Numbered from the stretch's first letter, positions 50,301-58,379 are shown. The stretch: DNA of 64,000 nucleotides from JAGNKE01 sp964583335 (GCA_964583335.1 CAZOVG010000006.1:1-64000), one strand, 5' to 3'. The notes: generated by a model not told the origin, from the letters alone. Made by a program: numbers and translations.

Positions 50301-50643
50301 CAACTGCAAAGGATGCGGAATAGCTATAGGTGGTTTGCGATGACTTCTTGCCACCGCCTTTACCGCCGCTGGAACGGGTGACGGTGCGGGTTTCCTTGAG
50401 CGGCGTTGACCAGATCACGTTACCAGACAGGCGCATTGTGCCGTACACAAGCGGGATCGGCGCGCCGTAGGTCGAGGTTTGCACCGACAAATCATCGATG
50501 CGCGGGCCTTCGATATTCTGGCCTTTGCCACCGCCGAACAGCAGATTTCCGAGCAGCACACCACCCAGCCATCCTGCGGACGCACCAATCCCAATGGCGG
50601 AACCCAGCGCGGATCCGACCACACCTAAAGCGAGAACAGCCAT
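47398..50643 (-). CDS. large tail hub/host-specificity protein, GTA-like
   Basis: 1081 residues. The N-terminus has a Gly/Ala membrane-like stretch (GVVGSALGSAIGIGASAGWLGGVLLGN) then PRIDDLSVQTSTYGAPIPLV/YGTMRLSGNVIWSTP, the typical opening of the alphaproteobacterial phage/GTA hub family. Residues about 225-510 look like an extra beta-propeller-type insertion, with repeated YD, W and GR turns. The later part (ADVVTVNIDDVSLKLRLNKVDFGGNNVV; ELSGLLRGRRGTEWAMASH) matches the family again. It sits at the tail tip and contacts the host receptor. Start overlaps the NlpC/P60 gene end by one base. Confidence 0.8.
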   Translation of the reverse strand: MAVLALGVVGSALGSAIGIGASAGWLGGVLLGNLLFGGGKGQNIEGPRIDDLSVQTSTYGAPIPLVYGTMRLSGNVIWSTPLKETRTVTRSSGGKGGGKKSSQTTYSYSASFAVGLCVGPVATVRRIWADTKVIYDATASNTQSTEKYPGVVRIHRGGEDEEPDATLEMHLGAGNVPAFRGMCYLVFDDLQLKDFANRIPNISAEVVAQGAMQSDIYMFPPATTMTKEGGILDQSRGTMIGTGSDHVWKYDCVSNRFVLQRSLADPNWIPIYPDSDEVYGDVCGIDSQGYYYHATDAYGVTMRLVKRHPETLGIVAISSPKISFSVNGCVRRDKIFCYGTREIYDTNLKLIIDLSDYFPSVMFGGPMCDDPYGRYWQVTGGYVRKFVPNGFGTGELTEWSSTAWTDGELPRTVWWDDFTGHIYFTLGLGGRIVKWHPDSGYAGHCDDVAIPAGWGIQSDFNYPINGKYWAAADYDVTLVNLVTMKVERRIDLTDFATTFPAHLGGTYEKFTHSAIIMTYDGEFKYPLERYGNNSVTLSGVLTDICLKAGMAPTSVISSAVSQSLRGYVVSRRMAAREALEPLLGSFFIDAVETDGILRFVPRGGASVATIGKDDLGADDSGSDEPTRLSETRVQDVELPQRLDIVHVDPTRDHQPNTQHASRINDAIITREKQTREISISLTPDEAKQIAERTLYNAWVERNQYKFSVLPKWLRLDPADVVTVNIDDVSLKLRLNKVDFGGNNVVSCEAVAEDEIVYISNSTGSGGGLPSVPIGLAGPTPLFLMDLPMLRYEDDTLGMYYAFGFRDNTVTGASMYRSPDELSWEVLGTGNDGPTFGWAATVLPNVESPWTWDETSKVQIALTQGTLDSKTALEVLNWANVALLGNEVIQWRNATVLASGLYELSGLLRGRRGTEWAMASHTMGERFLLLVNDGVYRAPLPMTEISRTSYYKGIPDGGNWDDAPSTPFIFNANSLRCFSPVQVKGARDGSGNLTVTWKRRTRWYGEWQDGTDVPLFEANENYAIDILSGTTVKRTITAMTPSLVYSAADQVTDFGVAQSAVTIAVYQLNAVVGRGQAAQVTL

Positions 50644-51092
50644 TACATACCTTTGAAATACGGAAAGCGATAAGCCGCCGAGATGCGTTGCTGCCAGCGT
50701 TCGTCAAGCCCATGCTCGACGACTTTGCCGACACCGGAATAGCTATGGATGATTCCGTGATCGGTGATTAAAGCGACGTGCTGCGGCTCACGGCCCCAGG
50801 CCATAAAATAGAAATCAGCAATCTGGGCTTCCTCCACCGGAATGGGGATAAACCAGCGGCTCAAGGCTTCGCGCATACGGCGGCTGTCCGGCATCATCGA
50901 ATAATTGGCGTAAGACAGAGCCTCTGGTGAATTCGGGTCATAGTCCATCAGCTTATGCTGCATTCCAATGGCTTTGATCAGGCCGATGCAATCGCAAGCG
51001 ACACCTTTGAGGTGGCCTTGGTGCTTGAAAGGCGTGTCAATCCATTCGCGTGCTTCGCGCACGATGTCCATGCGGGTGAGTTTATTTGCCAT
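50643..51092 (-). CDS. NlpC/P60 phage cell-wall peptidase of the tail tip
   Basis: 149 residues from the ATG at 51092, 11 bases inside the end of the DUF2163 gene; a longer reading to 51278 lies within that gene and is rejected. Catalytic Cys in GVACDCIGLIKAIG and His in EPQHVALITDHGIIHSY give the NlpC/P60 signature. GTA and lambdoid tails carry such an enzyme to cut peptidoglycan during DNA entry. Downstream is the hub gene. Confidence 0.82.
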   Translation of the reverse strand: MANKLTRMDIVREAREWIDTPFKHQGHLKGVACDCIGLIKAIGMQHKLMDYDPNSPEALSYANYSMMPDSRRMREALSRWFIPIPVEEAQIADFYFMAWGREPQHVALITDHGIIHSYSGVGKVVEHGLDERWQQRISAAYRFPYFKGM

Positions 51093-51927
51093 CGGGATAA
51101 GCCAGAACCTGATCGTTGCCAGGGACATTCGGTTCGCCCCTGAAGTTTTTGACGTTGTTGTACCTGTCTTTACAGGTCGAGAATTTCTTATCGCAGCCTG
51201 GGCGCAGGCTGTAATTATCGCCGACCGCCACGATGCTGGGCATGGGTAGGAACAGCGTGAACGCGCCGCCGCTGGCAAAGGCTTTGACTTCCATTTTGCG
51301 GCCTACGTTTGCACCGCTCGTCCACGTCAGCAGGCCGCCGTTCCAGTAATTTATGGACTCACCGCGCGCGGAATCGGCAAAACTGCGCCTATCGGTGACG
51401 GCGGTGATCGCTCCGGTGACGGTGAGTGCGGCCAGGTTTACCTTGCAGCGGGTGTCGCCCAGATCGGCGCGGCAATCCGGCGTGTAAAGCTCGACGATTT
51501 GCTGCGAAAGTGCCTGTGACAAGCCGCGCAGCTCGGCGCGGAAGGTCGTATCCTTCAATTCCACTTCGCCGATGGTGCCGCGCTTCAGAATAACCTTACC
51601 GTTAGCAAGGTTACTCCAATTGACGAGGAAAATCTCCACCGTTGCGCCGTCCCATACGCCCGCACGCAGATCAGCGGCGCTTAAAGTTTCGCTATCGATG
51701 GCGCTTTCAATATCGAGGTTATCGACCGCCAGGTTGGCGATGGTATGAATGGCCGAGCGCGTGTAGCCGGAGCGTGCTTGGTAAACCAGACTGTCTACCG
51801 TCAAATCTTTGTCGAAGTCGGTAAAGCCGAAGATGGAACCGTCGCGGCGTGTGACCTTCCAGCAAGTCGCAAGCGTCGTTGTTTCGCCACCGATATGGGT
51901 GGCAAGGGGTGAACCAGCAGTTTTCAT
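51082..51927 (-). CDS. DUF2163/BR0599-like tail hub protein
   Basis: 281 residues. N-terminal DUF2163 domain (LATCWKVTRRDGSIFGFTDF, DLTVDSLVYQARSGYTRSAI, NLAVDNLDIESAIDS) and C-terminal conserved part with four cysteines (LYTPDCRADLGDTRCKVNLA, then RPGCDKKFSTCKDRYNN), which in related gene transfer agent hub proteins bind an iron-sulfur cluster. The cluster is inferred from that family. It lies between the nuclease gene and the peptidase gene. Confidence 0.82.
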   Translation of the reverse strand: MKTAGSPLATHIGGETTTLATCWKVTRRDGSIFGFTDFDKDLTVDSLVYQARSGYTRSAIHTIANLAVDNLDIESAIDSETLSAADLRAGVWDGATVEIFLVNWSNLANGKVILKRGTIGEVELKDTTFRAELRGLSQALSQQIVELYTPDCRADLGDTRCKVNLAALTVTGAITAVTDRRSFADSARGESINYWNGGLLTWTSGANVGRKMEVKAFASGGAFTLFLPMPSIVAVGDNYSLRPGCDKKFSTCKDRYNNVKNFRGEPNVPGNDQVLAYPDGK

Positions 51928-51935
51928 GTGTTTCT

Positions 51936-52502
51936 CTATTTCGTTCGGTGACGGTAATTCCAGGGCTTCTCAAAGGAGCCAGCCCAGATGCCGCGTTTTG
52001 CGGCTTTGGCATTCATTTCGTCGGCAACATAGCGATCTGAATAATGGCGATACGCCAAGGCATGGCCATTGGCGACCATCCAGCGATTTATCTCAATCTT
52101 GCCCGCATAGCAGATGGCGACGATCCGGTGGTAAGCATCCATGTCCTGTTTTTCACAGGTCACAGTTTTTCGCTCGATCATGTCGGCCAGCGCAAAAGCA
52201 GCTTCTTTGCCGCAGCGATAGTTTTCGCCATTGCGTTTGCAAAGTTGCTGACCTTCCGGTGCATCGATGCCGAACAGCCGGAAATGCTGTCCTTGAATTT
52301 CGAGCGTATCGCCATCGATCACCGATGCCGTTCCGACATAAGGATCGGCCAGAACAGGAAGTTTTTCCAGACCCAGAAAAATCAAGACAAGCGCCATGAT
52401 AATTGTAGCGGGCTTCTTTAAGCGCCCGCGCCAGAAAAACAATCTTTTAATATCGACCCTTGGCATGGAAAATTCGAGGTAAGGAATTGCGTACAGTTCC
52501 AT
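51936..52502 (-). CDS. thermonuclease-family protein with N-terminal membrane helix
   Basis: 188 residues from the ATG at 52502; ATG at 52466 is possible too. After MELYAIPYLEF and a basic stretch comes one hydrophobic segment (ATIIMALVLIFLGLEKLPVLA), then a staphylococcal nuclease-like domain: VIDGDTLEIQGQHFRLFGID, APEGQQLCK, and DAYHRIVAICYAG. The Arg, Glu and Arg positions of the active site are kept. It seems to be exported or anchored. It is unusual between two conserved tail genes (DUF2460 and DUF2163); it may be a moron that damages competitor DNA or aids host DNA release. Confidence 0.8.
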   Translation of the reverse strand: MELYAIPYLEFSMPRVDIKRLFFWRGRLKKPATIIMALVLIFLGLEKLPVLADPYVGTASVIDGDTLEIQGQHFRLFGIDAPEGQQLCKRNGENYRCGKEAAFALADMIERKTVTCEKQDMDAYHRIVAICYAGKIEINRWMVANGHALAYRHYSDRYVADEMNAKAAKRGIWAGSFEKPWNYRHRTK

Positions 52503-52503
52503 C

Positions 52504-53103
52504 TTACACACGAATCTCAATAATCGGAATGCCTGACCATTGGTGAAGGTTGATTTGTTCGATGGTGACAGCCATGCGGTCTGTATCGAAGCGCACAGGC
52601 ACGTCAAATTCATAATCAGCCGAAACGGCCACGCCATTTGCTGGCGGGGTAGAAAAGGTAATAATTCCCGTGGTGGTATTGACTGACCAGCCGGACATTT
52701 GCTGTACGCCTGCCAGATAGACTTTGACCGTGCCGGCCACGGGCTTGGTAATCGTGCGGACATCCGTTGCGCCACCTGACGAATAGGTGCGGATCAACTG
52801 GAATGTCGTGATCGTGCCGTTGCCCGTGCCAAGCGCCTGTGCGGTTGCTTTGAAATCCGTCCAGTCCTTAAACCGGAAGCCATGCGCACGGCCCTTGCGC
52901 GCGCGGAAGAAGGCAACCAACGTATCGAGCTGCGTTTGTTTTTTAAGACCAGAAGCGACATCCCAGCGTCCGCGCGCTGCTGACCAGTTTATATTGCGCT
53001 GTTCGAAACCGGATGCCGTGGCAACGACGGACGTGGCAAATTCCGGCCCGCCCGTCGCGCCATAGGCAATATCATTCGGGAATTGGACTTCATGAAACGC
53101 CAT
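52504..53103 (-). CDS. DUF2460 tail protein, GTA-like
   Basis: 199 residues. FHEVQFPNDIAYGATGGPEF, ASGFEQRNINWSAARGRWDV, LDTLVAFFRARKGRAHGFRF/KDWTDFK and the closing IEQINLHQWSGIPIIEIRV are the signature of DUF2460, the distal tail protein of alphaproteobacterial GTAs and related phages. It would form the ring at the end of the tail tube under the hub. It starts directly after the tape measure gene. Confidence 0.87.
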   Translation of the reverse strand: MAFHEVQFPNDIAYGATGGPEFATSVVATASGFEQRNINWSAARGRWDVASGLKKQTQLDTLVAFFRARKGRAHGFRFKDWTDFKATAQALGTGNGTITTFQLIRTYSSGGATDVRTITKPVAGTVKVYLAGVQQMSGWSVNTTTGIITFSTPPANGVAVSADYEFDVPVRFDTDRMAVTIEQINLHQWSGIPIIEIRV

Positions 53104-55647
53104 TTACAGGTTCCTCTTGGCGCGTTGAATGCCGCGCGCCGCTTCAGCCGTGATTTGCGATTGGCTCATGCGGAAACTGCTGGCATCCGGCGTGGTGATG
53201 TTCATGACGACATTGACGGGCGATCCCATGCGGGTGCCGTCTTTCGGCAACACGACTTCACCGCGTTCCAGAATGGCAGGAATTTCCCCAGGCTTTAGCC
53301 CCGCAACGCCGCCCGTGTGATAGCGCGGCGCGCTGGCGAACACATAGGCAGGCACACGGCGCTGCGGCACGGATCCACCAACTTCGCCACCTTCGTGGAA
53401 GATGCTGCTGAAAATGCTGTCCAGGAAACCGCCGCCGCCCATGCTGCTGCCCAGCATGTTGAAGAGCGGCCCCGTGATCGACTTCTGCACGGCCATGCGC
53501 GTGATGTCGGCCACGATGGAATTCGCCATGTCGCCCAGGCTTTGCAGACTTTTGCCGCCAGAGGTGACGAAATCCACAATCGCATCCTCGGTCGCCTTCA
53601 TGCCTTCGGTGAAGGCTTTTTCGACCGCCGACGCTGCATCCTCGGCTTGTTCACGGTAATTGCGGAAGGCCCGCAACGCTCCGGCCTCGGCATCCTTGCG
53701 CGCGTCGAGCTGCTGTTTTTCAGCATTGGCGACGGCGCGGTTGTAAGTTTCCTGGCTGATTGCGCCAGCGTCGAGCATGTTTTTAAGACGCTCCAACTCT
53801 GCCGCATAGGCTTCCGTCGCCGTGCGCGTGGCGTTGGTGACTTGTTCGCCTTCCTGCTTCAGCTTGTTCAGCTTCTGCTGGGCTTCGCCTTGATCGTAAA
53901 GGGCCGCAGCCAGCTTTTCGACTTCGGCGCGCTGTGCCGACGTTGCATTATCCGACAAACGGCCAACGGCATCCTGAATGAACGCTGCGCGTTTATCGGT
54001 CAGGCGTTCAAGCTGCTTGTTCAGATCCTCGACGACTTTTTGCGCTTCGGAATATGCCTGACTGTCGAAAAGCTGCGCCGCCAGCTTACGCGTTTGTTCA
54101 CGCTGCGCGTTGCTGGAGTCTTTTGACAGACGACCAACAGCTTGATCGATGAAGGCTTGACGTTTGTCGGCCATGCCTAGCATCTGGCGCTGTAGGTCTT
54201 CCACGACCTTGGTATTTGCCTCCATCACACGGGTAGCAGCCTCGCGGGCGGGCTTCTCGATCGCGTCGATTTGACGACGGGCGATTTCTTCCGCCTGTTT
54301 CAGCGCTGCACTCACCGCGTCGGAATTGCTACCGTCCTTTTCGCGTAGAGCTTCCAGCTTGGTGCGCGTAACATCCAGCTCTTTATTGACCTTGGCGATG
54401 CGGTCGGCAGGATCGGTCGCCAATTTGTCAACGGCTTCGTCCAGCTTGCTGCGCTGTTCGCTCAAAAGATCAGCACGTCGATCGCGCGCAGCCTGTTCCT
54501 GGGCGGCCTGCAGCTTTTGCTGCTCGGCTTCGTACTCCTGTGCTTCTTTGCGGGCTTGCGTCAGAAGGTTATTGACCTCTGCGCGGAGCTTTTCCACACG
54601 GCTTTCCTGCCGTTCGATCATCGGACTCATGTCCGTAAACGGCAGAACGGGTTTGTAATTCTGCAGGCGCTTGAGGCGTTCTTCCTCTTCGGCCAAATCT
54701 TGACGTGCATCCATCAACTGCTTGCCGATGGGATCGTCTTTCATAAGGTTGCGCAAACCTTCGACGACATACGACAGGCCGCTCAATGCACCTTCGGCGG
54801 CACCCGCGACTACGCGCGTTTGCCCGATATCCTCCAGCAAATTGCCCCAGGCATCGGACAGGCGGTTGGTAGCGCCCACCAGACCCGTCGCTTCCGCAGC
54901 GCCCGCACCGCCGACCTTGGATTCCAGAGCGTCTAGAATAACTTTTTGGGCTTCGGCCTGTTTGCCCGTGTCAACGAGGGACTGGATCAGCTCTTTCTGG
55001 CTGTCGGTAAACAGGATGCCGATCCGGCGCAATGCCGTCAGACCCTGAGCCGGATTTTCCAGAGCTTTGCCGAGCTGGGTAACGCTGCCACGCAAGTCCG
55101 TACCGAACACGGCAGACATATCCTGCGCCAGCGTCATCGCACGGGTGAAAGTTTCGCCCGTGACAGAGCGGAACGTCGCCATAACGCCTGCCGCATCCTG
55201 CACCTGTTCAGCGGTGGCCAGCGTTGAGGCTTCGATTTCGTCGGCAAAAGCCGCAATCTGCTTGCCGGACAGACCCGTGGTATTGCCCGTCGCTTTCAAT
55301 ACAGCCTGCAGGCGATTGAAAGACTGCTCGGCCTCGGACGCATGTTCCAGGGCGGCCTTCAAGCCTACCGTGACGACGGCCAAGGCTGCACCGACCGCCA
55401 AACCAACGGGGCCAATGGCACCCAGCGCCGATCCTAACGGGCCAAGGTTGCCCGTCAGGCCGACGACGGAGCCTTTCACGTCATTGGCGGCGGCATTCAG
55501 CGCCAGCAGCGATTTCGAGGCGGGTTGTCCGGCCAGCTCGATTTTCTTGAGGGACTTTTCACCCGTTTCGCCGACCTCGCGCAGTTCCGCCTTGACCTTG
55601 CCGCCATCAAGAACGGTCAGGCGAATGGCAAGATTGCGTTCGGTCAT
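53104..55647 (-). CDS. tail tape measure protein
   Basis: 847 residues, mostly helical, with a hydrophobic part at 60-100 (GPLGSALGAIGPVGLAVGAALAVVTVGL) and long coiled coils (310-590). The N-terminal 30-250 region resembles prophage tail-length tape measure proteins (FADEIEASTLATAEQVQDAA, GSVTQLGKALENPAQGLTAL). Residues 480-592 contain a tandem duplication of about 57 residues. The C-terminus is lambda-like (SGGKSLQSLGDMANSIVADI ... HTGGVAGLKPGEIPAILERG EVV). Its length sets tail length; at about 1.5 angstroms per residue it predicts a tail near 125 nm. Its start overlaps the frameshifted chaperone end by four bases. Confidence 0.9.
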   Translation of the reverse strand: MTERNLAIRLTVLDGGKVKAELREVGETGEKSLKKIELAGQPASKSLLALNAAANDVKGSVVGLTGNLGPLGSALGAIGPVGLAVGAALAVVTVGLKAALEHASEAEQSFNRLQAVLKATGNTTGLSGKQIAAFADEIEASTLATAEQVQDAAGVMATFRSVTGETFTRAMTLAQDMSAVFGTDLRGSVTQLGKALENPAQGLTALRRIGILFTDSQKELIQSLVDTGKQAEAQKVILDALESKVGGAGAAEATGLVGATNRLSDAWGNLLEDIGQTRVVAGAAEGALSGLSYVVEGLRNLMKDDPIGKQLMDARQDLAEEEERLKRLQNYKPVLPFTDMSPMIERQESRVEKLRAEVNNLLTQARKEAQEYEAEQQKLQAAQEQAARDRRADLLSEQRSKLDEAVDKLATDPADRIAKVNKELDVTRTKLEALREKDGSNSDAVSAALKQAEEIARRQIDAIEKPAREAATRVMEANTKVVEDLQRQMLGMADKRQAFIDQAVGRLSKDSSNAQREQTRKLAAQLFDSQAYSEAQKVVEDLNKQLERLTDKRAAFIQDAVGRLSDNATSAQRAEVEKLAAALYDQGEAQQKLNKLKQEGEQVTNATRTATEAYAAELERLKNMLDAGAISQETYNRAVANAEKQQLDARKDAEAGALRAFRNYREQAEDAASAVEKAFTEGMKATEDAIVDFVTSGGKSLQSLGDMANSIVADITRMAVQKSITGPLFNMLGSSMGGGGFLDSIFSSIFHEGGEVGGSVPQRRVPAYVFASAPRYHTGGVAGLKPGEIPAILERGEVVLPKDGTRMGSPVNVVMNITTPDASSFRMSQSQITAEAARGIQRAKRNL
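53872..54210 (-). repeat. tandem duplication of about 57 codons in the tape measure gene
   Basis: Residues 480-536 and 537-592 align: KVVEDLQRQMLGMADKRQAF / KVVEDLNKQLERLTDKRAAF, then AVGRLSKDSSNAQREQ / AVGRLSDNATSAQRAE and RKLAAQLFDSQ / EKLAAALYDQG. Confidence 0.75.
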
Positions 55648-56012
55648 CGGTTTTTCATCTCGCTACTGAGTTTTTCGTTAAATGCACTGGTCATCCCAGC
55701 TTCCACGGCGGGCAGGAATTCCGCCGTGGCGTTTGCGTCATGGCCGAGTGATGCCGCAACTTGCAGCGCCGCCGAAAAATCCATGCCGATGGCGACCATT
55801 TGACTCAGGCGCAATTGCCCGCCGCAACGGAGCGCCAGATCCCAGGCTTGCCAGCCTTCCATGCTGTGCGGTTCATGCTGCCGATACGGGCAGAGTTCGC
55901 CTTCCGCGTTTGCTTCGCCGCGTGCGCAAGGCAAATCCGCGTCCTGGCAAGAAGCGCAGTAATCCGGCCCGCCGCCAAAGTGCCAGCGGCAACGAGCCGT
56001 TAGGCGTTTTTT
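55644..56012 (-). CDS. frameshifted extension of the tail assembly chaperone (gpGT-like)
   Basis: This reading frame is expressed by a -1 slip at the A-AAA-AAC site of the preceding gene, adding about 122 residues: KKRLTARCRWHFGGGPDYC, SCQDADLPCARGEANAEGEL, then GQLRLSQMVAIGMDFSAALQ and a helical end. Open reading in this frame continues upstream to 56075, but there is no ribosome binding site there, which favours frameshifting. Cysteines at GPDYCASCQDADLPC could bind zinc. The fusion protein coats the tape measure protein during tail assembly. It overlaps the tape measure start. Confidence 0.72.
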   Translation of the reverse strand, partial: KKRLTARCRWHFGGGPDYCASCQDADLPCARGEANAEGELCPYRQHEPHSMEGWQAWDLALRCGGQLRLSQMVAIGMDFSAALQVAASLGHDANATAEFLPAVEAGMTSAFNEKLSSEMKNR

Positions 56013-56338
56013 TCCTGCTCCAGCAACAATGCGGGGCCGAGATAAAGACGCTCGAAGGCTTCGGCGATGGGCCACAAATCCATAAGGGCGAATACACCCT
56101 CCGGCGTGACGGGCAACGCTTCGCCGTCCTCACCGCCGACACCGTCCCATTCGACGATGGCCAGTTGCGCCAATCGTTTGATCAGCGCCGTGCTGCGCAA
56201 AGCGGGTTCGGCTTCAGCTTTCAAGGCTTCGACGCGCGCCGCCATCACAAGAGCGGTGGATGCCGGACGCACATGCACGCGCACGCCGGAAATCAGATCA
56301 AGCCAGTAGTTTTCACGTTTCAGGTTCAAGGTAATCAT
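56000..56338 (-). CDS. tail assembly chaperone (gpG-like)
   Basis: 112 residues from the ATG at 56338, overlapping the tail tube gene stop by ATGA; reading further back lies in that gene. The sequence (LKRENYWLDLISGVRVHVRP, ALVMAARVEALKAEAEP, LMDLWPIAEAFERLYLG) is helical and acidic, as expected for gpG-like chaperones located between the tail tube and tape measure genes. It ends LLLEQEKNA at a slippery sequence. Confidence 0.78.
   Translation of the reverse strand: MITLNLKRENYWLDLISGVRVHVRPASTALVMAARVEALKAEAEPALRSTALIKRLAQLAIVEWDGVGGEDGEALPVTPEGVFALMDLWPIAEAFERLYLGPALLLEQEKNA
56006..56012 (-). other. programmed -1 ribosomal frameshift site
   Basis: On the minus strand the sequence is GAA AAA AAC GCC TAA; the heptamer A-AAA-AAC is a canonical slippery site placed three codons before the stop. 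A -1 shift gives AAA AAA CGC CTA and enters the frame that runs to 55644. Confidence 0.78.
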
Positions 56339-57276
56339 GCGTAGCTCGCTACATCGTTTTTGAGGACAACAGTCAGCATGCGCGCGGGGCTGGTCGCCTT
56401 CGCCGCTTGCCAATCAAAGGTGGCCTGGACACCGCCAGGGCCGGAGATCGCCAGTTTCGGTTTCGGCAAATACACTTCGTGCGCCGTAAACGTTAGCGAT
56501 TTATCGGCATCGATGGTGTAAGCGAACGCCAATTCCAGCGGCGTATTGTCGGTTGCCGCATCGATCAGCGTGGTGTCGGCAAACCGCACTTCGATGTTTC
56601 CGGTCAGCGCCGCGATAGTCGGATCTGCACCGTCGATCTTGCCGTCCGAACGGATGGTTTCGATACGTTCCAGGTTATTGGTGTAGGTCAACTGCGCACC
56701 CGTCACGTTGCCAAGCTGCACACCGTCCTTTTTGATCGACCCCTGGAATTGGTTGAAGCGCGTGAGCGATGCTACGGTCGGTGTACCACCACCCGTAACT
56801 GCCGCGTCGGTTTCACCCTGAGCGATGCAATTGAGTGTGGCATTGGCAGCCCCCGAACGAGAGAAGCTCAATTGTGCTGAATTGACACGCACACCGGATT
56901 CCATGAAAAAGATAGGCACCTCCGGCATGCCAACTTCCAGCGCAATGCTGGGCAGGCTGGATAATCCAGAGGCAAAGGTATGGGTGTAAGGCCCGCTACC
57001 AGTCGTGGTCGGCGCACCGAGGAGCGCCTTCAGCCAATGGCCGAAGTTGCGTAAGTCCACGGGGACGACGACGTTGCCTTCCACGCGGATAACGTCGCGG
57101 ATCGGCTGGGATGGATCGCGGCCTTGACCCAACAGATCGGATGCGATCAAACCCTGTTCGGAACCGAGATCGGACGAGACGAACGGGAATTTGATATAGT
57201 TTCCGGTCGGCGGGGTGCCGTAAACCGTTTCGAATTTACCCAATAGCTGGGCATTGGCACCGTATGCACGAGCCAT
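56335..57276 (-). CDS. major tail tube protein
   Basis: 313 residues, TAGGAGG ribosome binding site. The pattern ARAYGANAQLLGKFETVYGT, DLGSEQGLIASDLLGQGRD, VEGNVVVPVDLRNFGHWLKA and FMESGVRVNSAQLSFSRSG fits the phage tail tube family of lambda gpV-like siphoviruses. The C-terminal part is beta-rich (ELAFAYTIDADKSLTFTAHEVYL). It polymerises to the tail tube. Located between the tail terminator and the chaperone genes as in lambda. Confidence 0.82.
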   Translation of the reverse strand: MARAYGANAQLLGKFETVYGTPPTGNYIKFPFVSSDLGSEQGLIASDLLGQGRDPSQPIRDVIRVEGNVVVPVDLRNFGHWLKALLGAPTTTGSGPYTHTFASGLSSLPSIALEVGMPEVPIFFMESGVRVNSAQLSFSRSGAANATLNCIAQGETDAAVTGGGTPTVASLTRFNQFQGSIKKDGVQLGNVTGAQLTYTNNLERIETIRSDGKIDGADPTIAALTGNIEVRFADTTLIDAATDNTPLELAFAYTIDADKSLTFTAHEVYLPKPKLAISGPGGVQATFDWQAAKATSPARMLTVVLKNDVASYA

Positions 57277-57306
57277 GGTTACCTCCTATGTTGGCGTTGA
57301 AAAAAA

Positions 57307-57735
57307 TCAGCCGAGCGGATCGGCGGTGACGTAGATAAGTTCGATGGGGATGACCGCGCCCTTGATCTGCGGCGATCCTTCGACCGCCAGCACGTTGCTG
57401 TCTGGCGCTTGCGGCGTGACGCGGTCGCACAACCCACCCAGCGTGCGGTCGCCTGCGATGGCGAGAGCGATTTTCCGGTAAAGACCGTCGAGCGCGAGAT
57501 CTCGCGCGGCCTGGTCGCCTTTTTGAACGACAGCTTCCACCAGCGCGCGGTGCTGCCAGTAATAAGACACGGGCGAAAGCAGCGTTTCCGGATCACCAGG
57601 ATCGCCGTCGCGCAGAATAATCAGGCCGCCGTCCGGAATGCGTTCGGGCAAAACCTCGTTGCGCAAAACAGTAGCATCGGCGATGGTTTGCAGACGCACG
57701 AACAATGCCTGCAGGATGGCTTCTCTATCGGTCAT
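57307..57735 (-). CDS. tail terminator-like protein (gpU position)
   Basis: 142 residues from the ATG at 57735, which overlaps the stop of the DUF6441 gene (ATGA). Reading back to 57795 lies in that gene. Sequence: DREAILQALFVRLQTIADAT, LIILRDGDPGDPETLLSP, YYWQHRALVEAVVQKGDQAA. Size and place directly before the tail tube gene match minor tail proteins that end tail growth (gpU-like). Sequence similarity to lambda gpU is not evident. Confidence 0.68.
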   Translation of the reverse strand: MTDREAILQALFVRLQTIADATVLRNEVLPERIPDGGLIILRDGDPGDPETLLSPVSYYWQHRALVEAVVQKGDQAARDLALDGLYRKIALAIAGDRTLGGLCDRVTPQAPDSNVLAVEGSPQIKGAVIPIELIYVTADPLG

Positions 57736-58379
57736 TTTTCTTCCTTTTCGTCGGGCCAGCTTGCCGTGACGAGTGACGGCAAACGCTCGATCCATTTTTT
57801 GGCAACGCTGTCGATGTCGAAGCGCTTCTTGAGTTGCGCCTGCGGGACGAGAATGAACATGACGACGGTGGTTAAACCGCGTCCGGTTTTTTTCGCGCGG
57901 TCGCTGGCAACCCGCGCACGCCCTTTGCTGGTGATGCGAAAATCGTCAGCGACCAGCAATCCAACACGCCGCGCGCCCTGGGGCGGGACATAGCGGAGCG
58001 GAATGCCTGCCTCGGCAAAATCGGCAGGCGTGATTTTCTTGTTCTGGCGGCGGGTAACGTATTGAGTCGGGATTGCCAGAAAGCGACCCTGTTTGCTGCG
58101 AATGCTTGCGCCATACGCAAAAGCGCCGATGATGTGTGGCGCTTTGGTGTAGACAAAGCCAGCAGCGTTGATGCTCATGCCGCCCTTGGGGTAAAGATCG
58201 CCGCGCCAGCTTTTGGCAAGGCGTTCCCCAAGGCCAGCACCTGTCACCTGGCCGCGCAATTCGTTCTTCAAACCATCCGTCGCTTGACGCACGCCGCCGC
58301 TGACAGCTTTTTCAGCAGCTTTAACTTCGGCGGCCATCATGGCTTTCAAATTGCCTTGAATGGCGGCTTGCAGTCTCAT
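57732..58379 (-). CDS. DUF6441 neck/tail completion protein (gpZ position)
   Basis: 215 residues. The start (NLKAMMAAEVKAAEKAVSGG VRQATDGL) is helical; then SWRGDLYPKGGMSINAAGFV and IIGAFAYGASIRSKQGRFLA, followed by a basic C-terminal part. This pattern fits DUF6441, found between head-tail connector and tail terminator genes in alphaproteobacterial phages, the position of lambda gpZ. It probably helps join head and tail. Overlaps both neighbours by four bases. Confidence 0.72.
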   Translation of the reverse strand: MRLQAAIQGNLKAMMAAEVKAAEKAVSGGVRQATDGLKNELRGQVTGAGLGERLAKSWRGDLYPKGGMSINAAGFVYTKAPHIIGAFAYGASIRSKQGRFLAIPTQYVTRRQNKKITPADFAEAGIPLRYVPPQGARRVGLLVADDFRITSKGRARVASDRAKKTGRGLTTVVMFILVPQAQLKKRFDIDSVAKKWIERLPSLVTASWPDEKEEK

